In this document: piece by piece, positions 16,531-24,432 of the stretch
Layout: each line of letters starts with the position of its first letter
Position numbering within the stretch: position 1 is the stretch's first letter
Assembly: GCF_001429185.1 (NCBI RefSeq)
Contig: NZ_LMIW01000012.1
Span: forward strand, 124,606 to 188,605
Length of the DNA: 64,000 nt
From: Terrabacter sp. Root85
GTDB lineage: Bacteria > Actinomycetota > Actinomycetes > Actinomycetales > Dermatophilaceae
Direction of reading: 5' to 3'
The notes under the pieces: generated by a model
Seen by the model: the letters and a program-made list of their open reading frames with translations, nothing else
The model's database searches: none
What the model was told of the DNA's origin: nothing
Translations under genes and position numbers: made by a program

Positions 16531-17585
16531 GGTTCTGCACGTACACGTTGCTCGACACGAGCTCCGACCCCGTCACCGGGGTCGCCCGCTCCCAGACGGA
16601 GGCCTTCGAGCACGTCGCGCGCCAGGCCGAGTGGGCCGAGGAGCTCGGCTTCGACGCGTTCGGGGTGGGGGAGCGGCACGCCCAGCGCTTCGTCTCGTCC
16701 TCGCCGCCCGTCGTCCTCGCGCACGTCGCGGCGCGGACGTCCCGCATCCGACTCATGACGACCGTGACGGTGCTCTCGCTCCTCGACCCCGTCCGCGTCG
16801 CCGAGGACTACGCGACGCTCGACCACCTGAGCGGTGGGCGGCTCGACGTCGTCATCGGCAAGGGCAACGACCCCGACCAGAACGCCCTCTTCGGCTACGA
16901 CCTCGACGGCCAGTGGGAGCGCAACGCCGAGAAGTACGAGCTGTTGCGACGGCTGTGGCGCGAGGACCGGGTCACGTGGTCGGGACGCTTCCGTCCCCCA
17001 CTCGTCGACGCGACGACCCAGCCGCGGCCGCTCCAGCAGCCCATCCCCGTCTGGCACGGCTCGGCGAGCTCGACCGAGTCGACCGAGCTCGCCGCGCGCT
17101 GGGGCGACCCGCTCTTCTCCGCCAACGGCTTCCACCCCTTGGAGACCTACGCCGCCCTCGTGCGGCACTACCGCGAGCGGTGGGAGGTGCACGGCCACGA
17201 CCCGGCCGACGCGGTCGTCGGTGCCGGATTCCTCGGGCTCCTCGTCGCCGACACGACACAGGAGGCGCTGCGCCTCTACGAGCCGGCGTTCGAGGCGTTC
17301 CGGCGCTCGCCGGGTGCCGTGCACAACCGCCTGCCCTTCTCGACGCTGGAGGAGTACGCCCGCGACAGCTCCGCGTTGATCGGCTCGCCGGCCGAGGTCG
17401 TCGACAAGATCGGGCGCTACCGGGAGGCCTTCGGCCATGAGCTCTCCGGTGTCTCGCTCGACGTGCCGGGCCTGCCGGAGAGCGTGACCCGGCGCAGCGT
17501 CGAGCGGTTCTTCGCGGACGTGGCCCCGGTCGTGCGACGCGAGCACCCGTCGCGACAGGAGTTCAGACACGCGTTGAATGCCTGA
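16527..17585 (+). CDS. LLM-class flavin-dependent oxidoreductase 2
   Basis: 352 residues, luciferase-like fold with EELGFDAFGVGERHAQRF, LMTTVTVLSLLDPVRVAEDYATLDHLSGGRLDVVIGKGNDPDQN and a C-terminal VSLDVPGLPE. It belongs to a different LLM subgroup from the SsuD-like enzyme, nearer the group annotated as alkanal monooxygenase-like or CmoO/YtmO-like. ATG 16527 overlaps the previous stop (ATGA). It is the last gene of the operon. No clear terminator hairpin follows; the next promoter begins within 40 bases. Confidence 0.9.
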   Translation: MRFCTYTLLDTSSDPVTGVARSQTEAFEHVARQAEWAEELGFDAFGVGERHAQRFVSSSPPVVLAHVAARTSRIRLMTTVTVLSLLDPVRVAEDYATLDHLSGGRLDVVIGKGNDPDQNALFGYDLDGQWERNAEKYELLRRLWREDRVTWSGRFRPPLVDATTQPRPLQQPIPVWHGSASSTESTELAARWGDPLFSANGFHPLETYAALVRHYRERWEVHGHDPADAVVGAGFLGLLVADTTQEALRLYEPAFEAFRRSPGAVHNRLPFSTLEEYARDSSALIGSPAEVVDKIGRYREAFGHELSGVSLDVPGLPESVTRRSVERFFADVAPVVRREHPSRQEFRHALNA

Positions 17586-17619
17586 CGCACCAAAGCCGCA
17601 ATCGGTGCACCTGCGCGGC

Positions 17620-17625
17620 TAGGTT
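17620..17625 (+). promoter_or_regulatory. -10 box of the ugp operon (leaderless)
   Basis: TAGGTT lies six bases before GTG 17632, so the transcript should start at or within a base of the start codon and be leaderless. Upstream is the palindrome GGTGCACC (17604-17611), a possible operator. No -35 box is obvious. Confidence 0.6.
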
Positions 17626-17631
17626 TGCCGG

Positions 17632-18594
17632 GTGCAGTCATCGGTGACCCAACCCCAGAGCGCCACGCCCGGGTCCGGGGGACCCCCGCCCGAGGTGGGT
17701 CCACCCCCGCGACGGTCGAGCGGGCGGGCCTGGGAGTGGTCGCTCGCGGCGCTCCTGCTGCTGCCCAACCTCGTGCTGCTCATCGTCTTCACGTACCGCC
17801 CGCTGCTCGACAACATCAGGCTGTCGTTCACCGACTGGAACATCTCCTCGCCCATCGCCAACCCCGTGGGCCTGTCGAACTACATCGAGTGGTTCGGGCG
17901 TGACGACACGAAGATCATCCTGCGCAACACCCTCGTCTTCACCGTCGCCACCGTCGGCATCTCCATGGCGGTCGGGCTCGGCCTCGCCCTGCTGCTCGAC
18001 CAGAAGCTCAAGGGGCGCAACATCGTCCGCTCGGTCGTCTTCGCGCCGTTCGTCATCTCGGGCGCCGCGATCGGCATCGCCTTCCAGTTCGTCTTCGACC
18101 CGCAGTTCGGCCTCGTCCGCGACCTGCTCGCGCGGATCGGTGTCGCCTCGCCCGACTTCTACCAGCAGCCCGGCTGGGCGCTCTTCATGGTGACCGTCAC
18201 CTACATCTGGAAGAACCTCGGCTACACCTTCGTCATCTACCTCGCCGCCCTGCAGGGGCGGCGCGCCGACCTCGACGAGGCGGCCGAGATCGACGGCGCC
18301 ACTGCGTGGACCCGTTTCCGACGCGTCCTCATGCCCCAGCTGCGCCCGACGACGTTCTTCCTGTCGATCACGGTGCTGCTCAGCTCGGTCCAGGTCTTCG
18401 ACATCATCAACGTCATGACCCGGGGCGGCCCGCAGGGCAACGGCACGACCACCCTCGTCTACCAGGTCTACCAGGAGACGTTCGTCAACCAGCGCGCCGG
18501 CTACGGCGCCACCGTCGCCACCGTCATGTTCGTCATCCTGCTCGCCGTCACGGTGGTCCAGGTGCGCTTCATGGACAGGGGGAAGCAGGCATGA
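17632..18594 (+). CDS. ugpA: Glycerol-3-phosphate/sugar ABC permease, UgpA type
   Basis: 320 residues with about six membrane segments after a Pro/Gly-rich cytoplasmic N-terminus (about 1-30). The coupling loop ADLDEAAEIDGATAWTRFRRVLMPQLRP (about 205-232) is the MalF/UgpA form. Specificity for glycerol-3-phosphate or glycerophosphodiesters is inferred from ugpQ at the end of the operon; family members also carry other sugars. GTG 17632 appears to be a leaderless start. Confidence 0.85.
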   Translation: MQSSVTQPQSATPGSGGPPPEVGPPPRRSSGRAWEWSLAALLLLPNLVLLIVFTYRPLLDNIRLSFTDWNISSPIANPVGLSNYIEWFGRDDTKIILRNTLVFTVATVGISMAVGLGLALLLDQKLKGRNIVRSVVFAPFVISGAAIGIAFQFVFDPQFGLVRDLLARIGVASPDFYQQPGWALFMVTVTYIWKNLGYTFVIYLAALQGRRADLDEAAEIDGATAWTRFRRVLMPQLRPTTFFLSITVLLSSVQVFDIINVMTRGGPQGNGTTTLVYQVYQETFVNQRAGYGATVATVMFVILLAVTVVQVRFMDRGKQA

Positions 18595-19523
18595 GCACGT
18601 CCACCATCGTCGGGACCCGCGACGACGAGCAGGTCCCGCCGACCGGCGGGCAGCGACGGCGGCGACGCACGTCGCACCAGGTCGAGGCCTCGGCGCACCA
18701 CCGCGGACCGATGTGGACCGCAGCGGGCTACGCCGGCATGGTCCTCGTCGTCCTCGTCATCGCCGTCCCGCTCTTCTGGATCCTGCTCACCTCGTTCAAG
18801 GAGCGCGGTGACATCTACGTCCGGCCGGCCCAGTGGTGGCCGGACCCGGTGACGGGCCAGAACTACAGCGAGCTGACGACCCGCATCCCGTTCTTCGACT
18901 ACGTCCGCAACTCGGTCATCATCACGTCGGCGACCTCGGTCGCCAAGATCGTGCTCGGCGTCATCAGCGCGTACGCCCTGTCGCTGCTGCGCTTCCCGGG
19001 ACGCTCGGTCGTCTTCCTCGTCGTCATCGCAGCACTCATGGTGCCCAACCAGATCACCGTGATCAGCAACTACGCCCTCGTGGCGCAGCTCGGCTGGCGC
19101 AACACCTTCCAGGGCATCATCATCCCGCTCGCGGGCGTCGCCTTCGGCACCTTCCTCATGCGCAACCAGTTCCTCAGCCTGCCCGGCGAGATCATCGAGG
19201 CCGCGCGCCTCGACGGCGCGGGACCGATGAAGCTGCTGTGGCGCGTCGTCATGCCGATGTCGTGGCCGACCCTCGTGGCCTTCGCGCTCATCACCGTGGT
19301 CAACGAGTGGAACGAGTACCTCTGGCCGTTCCTCATGTCCGACGACGAGACGACGGCGCCGTTGCCGGTCGGCCTGACGTTCCTCCAGAACAACGACGGC
19401 GTCACGAACTGGGGGCCGGTCATGGCGGGCACCGTCCTGGCCATGCTGCCGATCCTCGTCCTCTTCCTCTTCCTCCAGCGACAGATGATCAAGGGCCTCA
19501 CGGCGGGGGCCGTGAAGAGCTGA
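18591..19523 (+). CDS. ugpE: Glycerol-3-phosphate/sugar ABC permease, UgpE type
   Basis: 310 residues. An Arg-rich cytoplasmic N-terminus (QRRRRRTSHQ) precedes six membrane segments. The coupling loop IIEAARLDGAGPMKLLWRVVMPMSWPT and the C-terminal MIKGLTAGAVK are typical of MalG/UgpE. ATG 18591 overlaps ugpA's stop (ATGA). It forms the heterodimeric channel with UgpA. Confidence 0.87.
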   Translation: MSTSTIVGTRDDEQVPPTGGQRRRRRTSHQVEASAHHRGPMWTAAGYAGMVLVVLVIAVPLFWILLTSFKERGDIYVRPAQWWPDPVTGQNYSELTTRIPFFDYVRNSVIITSATSVAKIVLGVISAYALSLLRFPGRSVVFLVVIAALMVPNQITVISNYALVAQLGWRNTFQGIIIPLAGVAFGTFLMRNQFLSLPGEIIEAARLDGAGPMKLLWRVVMPMSWPTLVAFALITVVNEWNEYLWPFLMSDDETTAPLPVGLTFLQNNDGVTNWGPVMAGTVLAMLPILVLFLFLQRQMIKGLTAGAVKS

Positions 19524-19591
19524 ACCCGGCTCTGCCGCATACCGATCCATCCCCACGACCCCACCCACCACCACAGGGAAAGGCACCATCC

Positions 19592-20893
19592 ATGAACGAG
19601 TTCTCACGTCGAGGCTTCCTCGGCCTCGCCGGCGCGGCCGGCGTCGCCGGTCTCGCGGCCTGCGCGGGCACCGGCACGTCCCCGACGACGGGCGGCGGTG
19701 GCGGCTCGAGCAACACCATCGAGTTCTGGAGCAACCACCCGGGCAACAGCAAGCCGGTCGAGCAGGAGATCATCAAGGCCTTCGAGGCGGCCAACTCGGG
19801 CCTCAAGGTCAAGCTCGTCGACGCCGGCAAGAACTACGAGGAGGTCGCGCAGAAGTTCAACGCCTCGCTCGCCGGCGGCTCGCTGCCCGACGTCGTCGTC
19901 GTCTCGGACGTCACGTGGTTCAACTTCGCGCTCAACAAGCAGCTGAGCCCGCTCGACGAGCTGCTCTCGACGGCCAAGATCGAGACGAGCGACTACGTCG
20001 ACGCGCTCTACAACGACTACAACCTCGACGACAAGCACTACGCGCTGCCGTTCTCCCGGTCGACCCCGCTCTTCTACTACAACAAGGACCTCTGGAAGGC
20101 GGCCGGTCTCGAGGACCGCGGCCCGAAGGACTGGGACGAGTTCCTCACGTGGGCACCGAAGCTCAAGGCGGCCGCCGGCTCGGACAAGATCGTCATGGAG
20201 CTGCCCGACGGCTCGAACTACCTCGACTGGGTCTTCCAGAACATCGTGTGGGGCTACGGCGGTGCCTACTCGAAGGAGTGGACGCCGACCTTCTCGGACC
20301 CCAACACGGTCAAGGCCGGCACCTACCTGCAGAACCTCGCCAAGGACGGCTACCTCAAGCTGTCCAAGGACCCCGCTCCCGACTTCACGGCCGGCATCGT
20401 CGGCTGCAGCATGATGTCGACCGGTTCGCTCGGCGGCGTGTCCAAGGACGCGAAGTTCTCGGTGGGCACGGCGTTCCTGCCCGGTGACGGCAACTGCCCG
20501 ACGGGCGGTGCAGGCGTCGGCATCCCGGCCAACATCTCCGACGACCGCAAGAAGAACGCGCTGAAGTTCATCGAGTTCCTCACCAACGCCCAGAACACCG
20601 TCACCTTCACGCAGGCCACCGGCTACATGCCCGTGCGCAAGTCGGCCGTGGACCTGCCGGAGGAGAAGGCGTTCCTCGAGAAGAACCCCAACGCCAAGAC
20701 GGCGATCGAGCAGCTGCCCAAGACGCGGTCGCAGGACAACGTCCGCGTGCTGCTGCCCGGCGGTGGCGCCCGGATCGGCAAGGGCCTCGACCAGATCGTC
20801 CAGGGCCAGGACGTCGCGACGGTCTTCAAGGGCCTCGACGCCGAGAGCCAGCAGGTCTTCGACTCGCAGATCAAGAGCAAGCTCGGCGCCTGA
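19592..20893 (+). CDS. ugpB: Extracellular solute-binding lipoprotein, UgpB type (Tat signal)
   Basis: 433 residues. The N-terminus SRRGFLGLAGAAGVAGLAAC carries a twin-arginine motif and ends in a lipobox (Cys24), so it is exported folded by Tat and lipidated. The family 1 binding fold follows, with IEFWSNHPGNSKPVEQEIIKAF and ALPFSRSTPLFYYNKDLWKAAGL. GGGAAAGG (19576-19583) precedes ATG 19592. It is the receptor for the UgpA/E channel. Confidence 0.88.
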   Translation: MNEFSRRGFLGLAGAAGVAGLAACAGTGTSPTTGGGGGSSNTIEFWSNHPGNSKPVEQEIIKAFEAANSGLKVKLVDAGKNYEEVAQKFNASLAGGSLPDVVVVSDVTWFNFALNKQLSPLDELLSTAKIETSDYVDALYNDYNLDDKHYALPFSRSTPLFYYNKDLWKAAGLEDRGPKDWDEFLTWAPKLKAAAGSDKIVMELPDGSNYLDWVFQNIVWGYGGAYSKEWTPTFSDPNTVKAGTYLQNLAKDGYLKLSKDPAPDFTAGIVGCSMMSTGSLGGVSKDAKFSVGTAFLPGDGNCPTGGAGVGIPANISDDRKKNALKFIEFLTNAQNTVTFTQATGYMPVRKSAVDLPEEKAFLEKNPNAKTAIEQLPKTRSQDNVRVLLPGGGARIGKGLDQIVQGQDVATVFKGLDAESQQVFDSQIKSKLGA

Positions 20894-20921
20894 CGCGCTG
20901 CCGCACCACCCCGGTCGTATG

Positions 20922-20956
20922 CCGTCCGGCAGGCCCCGCACGGACCTGCCGGACGG
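20922..20956 (+). terminator. Hairpin 1 between ugpB and ugpC
   Basis: A perfect 12-bp stem (20922-20933 with 20945-20956) lies 29 bases after the ugpB stop. A GTATGCC motif overlaps its left edge. It probably protects the abundant ugpB message end or partially terminates, lowering ugpC and ugpQ expression. Confidence 0.65.
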
Positions 20957-20965
20957 ATCCGGAGT

Positions 20966-21005
20966 GACGTGGGAGGTGGCGAGCACGCTCGCGCCCTCCC
21001 ACGTC
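20966..21005 (+). terminator. Hairpin 2 between ugpB and ugpC
   Basis: GACGTGGGAGG (20966-20976) pairs with CCTCCCACGTC (20995-21005); an inner GCGAG/CTCGC stem extends it. Together with the hairpin just upstream it makes a double structure in the only long spacer of the operon. Confidence 0.65.
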
Positions 21006-21048
21006 CCCGGCTCCGGACCCCGAACCAGAACGACCCGAGAGGCCACCG

Positions 21049-22164
21049 ATGGCAACCGTGTACTTCGACGAGGCGACTCGTCGGTTCTCCAAGGACGACG
21101 CCGCCCCGGCGGTCGACGGCATCACGCTCGACATCGCCGACGGTGAGTTCCTCGTCCTCGTCGGCCCCTCGGGCTGCGGCAAGTCGACGACCCTGCGGAT
21201 GCTCGCGGGTCTCGAGCCGGTCGACGGCGGGCGCATCCTCGTCGACGGTCACGACCAGAAGGGGGTGCGCCCGCGTGACCGGGACATCGCCATGGTCTTC
21301 CAGAGCTACGCGCTCTACCCGAACATGTCGGCCGCGCAGAACATGGCCTTCGCCCTCGACAACGCGAAGGTGAGCAAGGCCGAGACGAGGCAGCGGGTCG
21401 CCGAGGCCGCGAAGATCCTCGAGCTCGAGCCGCTCCTCGACCGCAAGCCCGGCCAGATGTCGGGCGGTCAGCGCCAGCGCGTCGCCATGGGACGCGCGAT
21501 CGTGCGCAACCCCAAGGTCTTCTGCATGGACGAGCCGCTGTCCAACCTCGACGCCAAGCTGCGCGTCTCCACCCGCTCGCAGATCGCGGGTCTGCAGCGA
21601 AGGCTCGGCATCACGACGGTCTACGTCACCCACGACCAGGTCGAGGCGATGACGATGGGCCATCGGGTCGCGGTGCTGCGCGACGGGAAGCTCCAGCAGG
21701 TCGACACGCCGGAGCGGCTCTACGACCACCCGGTCAACACCTTCGTCGCGGCCTTCATCGGCTCGCCGGCCATCACGCTCGTCGAGTCCGAGGTGCGCGA
21801 GGGCGTGGCGCGGGTCCACGGCGTCCCGGTGCCCCTGGACCGTGCGGTCGCCGGTCGCGCGGGGGAGAAGGTCGTCGTCGGGCTGCGCCCGGAGTCGTGG
21901 CACGTCGTGGAGACGCCCGCCGGCGGAAGCCGGGACGGGGCCGACCCGTCCGCCCTCGGGCTCACCGTCGAGCTCGTCGAGTCGCTGGGCTCGGAGTCGT
22001 TCGTCTACGGCCGCCCGGTCGGCGCCGACGAGGGCGCCGACCGCGTCACCGTCCGCCTCGACAAGCGCACCCACCTGACGGTCGGTGACACCGTGCACGT
22101 CGAGCCCAACCGTGGCGAGGTCCACCTCTTCGATGCTGCCTCCGGCGAGCGGATCGAGGCCTGA
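21049..22164 (+). CDS. ugpC: ABC ATP-binding protein, UgpC/MalK type
   Basis: 371 residues. Walker A GPSGCGKST (about 43-51), signature MSGGQRQRVAMGRAI, Walker B VFCMDEPLSNLDAKLR and the switch TVYVTHDQVEAMTMG are intact. The C-terminal third (about 240-371) is the TOBE regulatory domain (VVVGLRPESWHVV). It drives import through UgpA/E. The domain layout fits UgpC, MalK or MsiK; only the neighbouring genes point to glycerol-phosphate. Confidence 0.9.
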   Translation: MATVYFDEATRRFSKDDAAPAVDGITLDIADGEFLVLVGPSGCGKSTTLRMLAGLEPVDGGRILVDGHDQKGVRPRDRDIAMVFQSYALYPNMSAAQNMAFALDNAKVSKAETRQRVAEAAKILELEPLLDRKPGQMSGGQRQRVAMGRAIVRNPKVFCMDEPLSNLDAKLRVSTRSQIAGLQRRLGITTVYVTHDQVEAMTMGHRVAVLRDGKLQQVDTPERLYDHPVNTFVAAFIGSPAITLVESEVREGVARVHGVPVPLDRAVAGRAGEKVVVGLRPESWHVVETPAGGSRDGADPSALGLTVELVESLGSESFVYGRPVGADEGADRVTVRLDKRTHLTVGDTVHVEPNRGEVHLFDAASGERIEA

Positions 22165-22166
22165 GC

Positions 22167-23048
22167 ATGGCGTCTGGCCCCGGTCCCTGGGCCTCGGGCC
22201 GCTTCGACGTCGAGGGGCATCGCGGCGCCAAGGGGCTCGTCGTCGAGAACACGCTGGCCAGCTTCGCCGCTGCCTACGACGCCGGGGTGACCGGCGTCGA
22301 GCTCGATGTCCGGCTCACCGCCGACGGCGAGGTCGTCGTCTGGCACGACCCGGTGCTGCTGCCGCCCAAGTGCCGGCCGACCGGTCCGGACCTCGTCGGC
22401 GCCCGGGTCGCCGAGCTGACCCTCGAGCAGCTGCGCACGGTGGACGTCGGCAGCCAGACGCTCGCCGGCTTCCCGGAGCAGCGACCGTCGCCGGGCGCCC
22501 GCATCTCGACGTTGGACGAGGTGCTCGCCCACGGGATCGAGCGCGCGCCCGACGTGTGGTGGACCATCGAGCTCAAGGTCAACCCGCTCGACCCGGGGGA
22601 GTCCGCCGGACGGCGTCGACTCCTCGAGGGGGTCCTGGCGAGCGTCCACGAGGCCGGCCTCGAACGGCAGTGCTTCATGCACTCGTTCGACTGGGCCGTG
22701 CTCGAGCTCTCGGCAGAGCTCGCGCCCGACGTCATCCGCTCAGCCCTCGTCGAGGCCTCGGTGACGTGGGTCCCGGGCAGCCCGTGGACGGGCAGCGTCA
22801 GCGTGGGGGAGTCGCACGACGACGTGTGTGCCGGTGCCGCCGCCGTCGGGGCGGGCGTCATCTCGCCCGAGCACGTGCTCGTCGACGCGGACTTCGTCCA
22901 GCGCGCGCACGCCGCCGGACTCGCCGTGCTGCCGTGGACGGTCAACGAGCCGGCGCGGATGGTCGAGCTCGTCGAGGCGGGAGTCGACGGCCTCGTGTCG
23001 GACTACCCCGACCGCGCCGTCTCCGTGCTGGCGCCGACGCCTGCCTGA
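22167..23048 (+). CDS. ugpQ: Glycerophosphodiester phosphodiesterase
   Basis: 293 residues. The family signatures are present: GHRGAKGLVVENTLASFAAAYDAGVTGVELDVRLTADGEVVVWHDP (about 17-62) with the catalytic His pair, ELKVNP (metal-binding Glu), and the C-terminal LPWTVNEPARM. It releases glycerol-3-phosphate and an alcohol from glycerophosphodiesters. With no signal peptide it acts in the cytoplasm on imported substrate. It starts two bases after the ugpC stop. Confidence 0.9.
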   Translation: MASGPGPWASGRFDVEGHRGAKGLVVENTLASFAAAYDAGVTGVELDVRLTADGEVVVWHDPVLLPPKCRPTGPDLVGARVAELTLEQLRTVDVGSQTLAGFPEQRPSPGARISTLDEVLAHGIERAPDVWWTIELKVNPLDPGESAGRRRLLEGVLASVHEAGLERQCFMHSFDWAVLELSAELAPDVIRSALVEASVTWVPGSPWTGSVSVGESHDDVCAGAAAVGAGVISPEHVLVDADFVQRAHAAGLAVLPWTVNEPARMVELVEAGVDGLVSDYPDRAVSVLAPTPA

Positions 23049-23082
23049 CCGGGTGGGCCGACGCGGCCCGGCCACGTGCCGT

Positions 23083-23118
23083 AGCGAGGGGCCGGACCCC
23101 GTGGTCCGGCCCCTCGCT
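23083..23118 (+). terminator. ugp operon terminator
   Basis: A perfect 16-bp GC-rich stem (23083-23098 with 23103-23118) with a CCGT loop, 35 bases after the ugpQ stop. Confidence 0.9.
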
Positions 23119-23247
23119 CCCCCTCCGGTGCCCCTCCGGGGCGGGAGCCGTGGCGCCCGTGGCACACTCGTGCGGTCGACAGGCGCCGATGTCGACGCTG
23201 TCACCGTCCGGTGCAGCAGCTGGGTGGGGACCCCTGGACCCCACCCA

Positions 23248-23272
23248 TTCGCTAGAACGCCGTTCCAGCGAA
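23248..23272 (+). promoter_or_regulatory. Palindromic operator of the TetR regulator
   Basis: TTCGCTAGAACG (23248-23259) and CGTTCCAGCGAA (23261-23272) are reverse complements at 11 of 12 positions around one central C. It lies 26 bases before the regulator's ATG, as expected for an autorepressed TetR gene. The GAAC/GTTC cores are three bases apart, not four, so this is not a LexA box. Confidence 0.75.
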
Positions 23273-23297
23273 CTCATGATGCGTTCGAAGGGCTCCG

Positions 23298-23960
23298 ATG
23301 TCAACAGACCGGGCGTACGACAACAGCTCGCGTGCGGAAGCAGCCCTGGCCACCCGGCGCCGGATCATCGAGGCCGCGGGCGAGATGCTCCTGCGCGACG
23401 GCTACCACGCCATGTCGGTGAGCGCGCTCGCCGCGAACGCCGGGGTCAGCGCGCAGACCGTCTACAACGCCATCGGCGGCAAGGCGGCCGTCGTCAAGGC
23501 GGTCTACGACGTGCTCCTCGTCGGTGACGACGCGCCCGTCGCGATGCAGGACCGGCCGGAGTTCCGCGCCATGTCGACGGCCCCCGACCGCGAGGGCTTC
23601 GTCCGGGCCTACGCCGCGTTGTGCGCGACGATCTACGAGCGGGTCGGACCGCTTCTCGGCGTGCTCCTGGCCCAGGGCGCCGGCGGCGACACGGGCTTGC
23701 AGGACTTCGTCGCGACGATCGACCGCGAGCGTCGGGCCGGCAACACGAACGCCCTCAACGCCCTCGAGGCGGCCCACGGGCTGCCGCCGCAGCTCGACCG
23801 CGAGCGTTTCATCGACATCGTCTGGACCGTGACCTCGCCGGAGATCTACGACCGTTTCGTGCGACGCTGCGGGTGGACCCACGCGATGTATGCCGCCTGG
23901 CTGGCCGAGGCGGTCGTCGCGATCTTCGACCGCGCCAGCAGCGCCGAGCAGGAGGACTGA
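23298..23960 (+). CDS. TetR-family transcriptional regulator
   Basis: 220 residues. The N-terminal helix-turn-helix reads RRRIIEAAGEMLLRDGYHAMSVSALAANAGVSAQTVYNAIGGKAAVVKAVYDVLL (about 20-74). The C-terminal ligand domain has no recognisable specificity. A 25-bp palindrome just upstream is probably its own operator. The downstream PPOX-type oxidoreductase starts two bases after its stop behind AGGAGG, so the two form an operon and the regulator may control the enzyme. Confidence 0.92.
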   Translation: MSTDRAYDNSSRAEAALATRRRIIEAAGEMLLRDGYHAMSVSALAANAGVSAQTVYNAIGGKAAVVKAVYDVLLVGDDAPVAMQDRPEFRAMSTAPDREGFVRAYAALCATIYERVGPLLGVLLAQGAGGDTGLQDFVATIDRERRAGNTNALNALEAAHGLPPQLDRERFIDIVWTVTSPEIYDRFVRRCGWTHAMYAAWLAEAVVAIFDRASSAEQED

Positions 23961-23962
23961 CG

Positions 23963-24424
23963 ATGCCCCGCCAGATCGCGAGCAACACCGAGGTCGACCG
24001 CGACGCGATGCTCGACTTCGTCCGTCCGCGCCACTCGATGGTGCTCATGACGCAACGCGCCGACGGGCGACCGCAGGCCTCGCCGGTCACGGGCGGCGTC
24101 GACGAGCAGGGACGCATCGTCATCTCGACCTACCCCGAGCGCGCCAAGACGACGAACGCCCGACGCCGACCGCAGGTCAGCGTCCTCGTCCTGTCCGACG
24201 ACTTCGGCGGCGAGTGGGTGCAGGTCGACGGCGACTGCGAGGTCATCGACCTGCCGGACTCCGTCGAGCCCCTCGTCGACTACTTCCGCGCCATCTCGGG
24301 CGAGCACCCCGACTGGGACGAGTACCGCCAGGCGATGCGCGACCAGGGCAAGTCCCTGCTTCGTGTCACGCCCACCCGATGGGGTCCGGTCGCCAAGGGC
24401 GGCTTCCCCGCCCGCCTCGCCTGA
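23963..24424 (+). CDS. PPOX-class F420/FMN-dependent oxidoreductase
   Basis: 153 residues of the split-barrel pyridoxamine-phosphate-oxidase fold, with MLDFVRPRHSMVLMTQRADGRPQASPVTGGVDEQGRIVISTYPERAKTTNARRRPQVSV near the N-terminus. Actinobacterial members of this group mostly bind F420. AGGAGG (23950-23955) precedes ATG 23963. Its substrate is unknown; cotranscription with the TetR gene suggests detoxification or cofactor reduction induced by a small molecule. Confidence 0.87.
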   Translation: MPRQIASNTEVDRDAMLDFVRPRHSMVLMTQRADGRPQASPVTGGVDEQGRIVISTYPERAKTTNARRRPQVSVLVLSDDFGGEWVQVDGDCEVIDLPDSVEPLVDYFRAISGEHPDWDEYRQAMRDQGKSLLRVTPTRWGPVAKGGFPARLA

Positions 24425-24432
24425 GGTCGCCC

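Noticed and set aside
19530-19545. CGCATAC near the ugpB leader as a further GTATGCC motif copy
   Set aside because: It lacks the flanking G of GGCATAC, so it was not counted.
23248-23272. Palindrome as a LexA/SOS box
   Set aside because: GAAC and GTTC are three bases apart, not four, and the symmetry extends to 25 bp as for a TetR operator.
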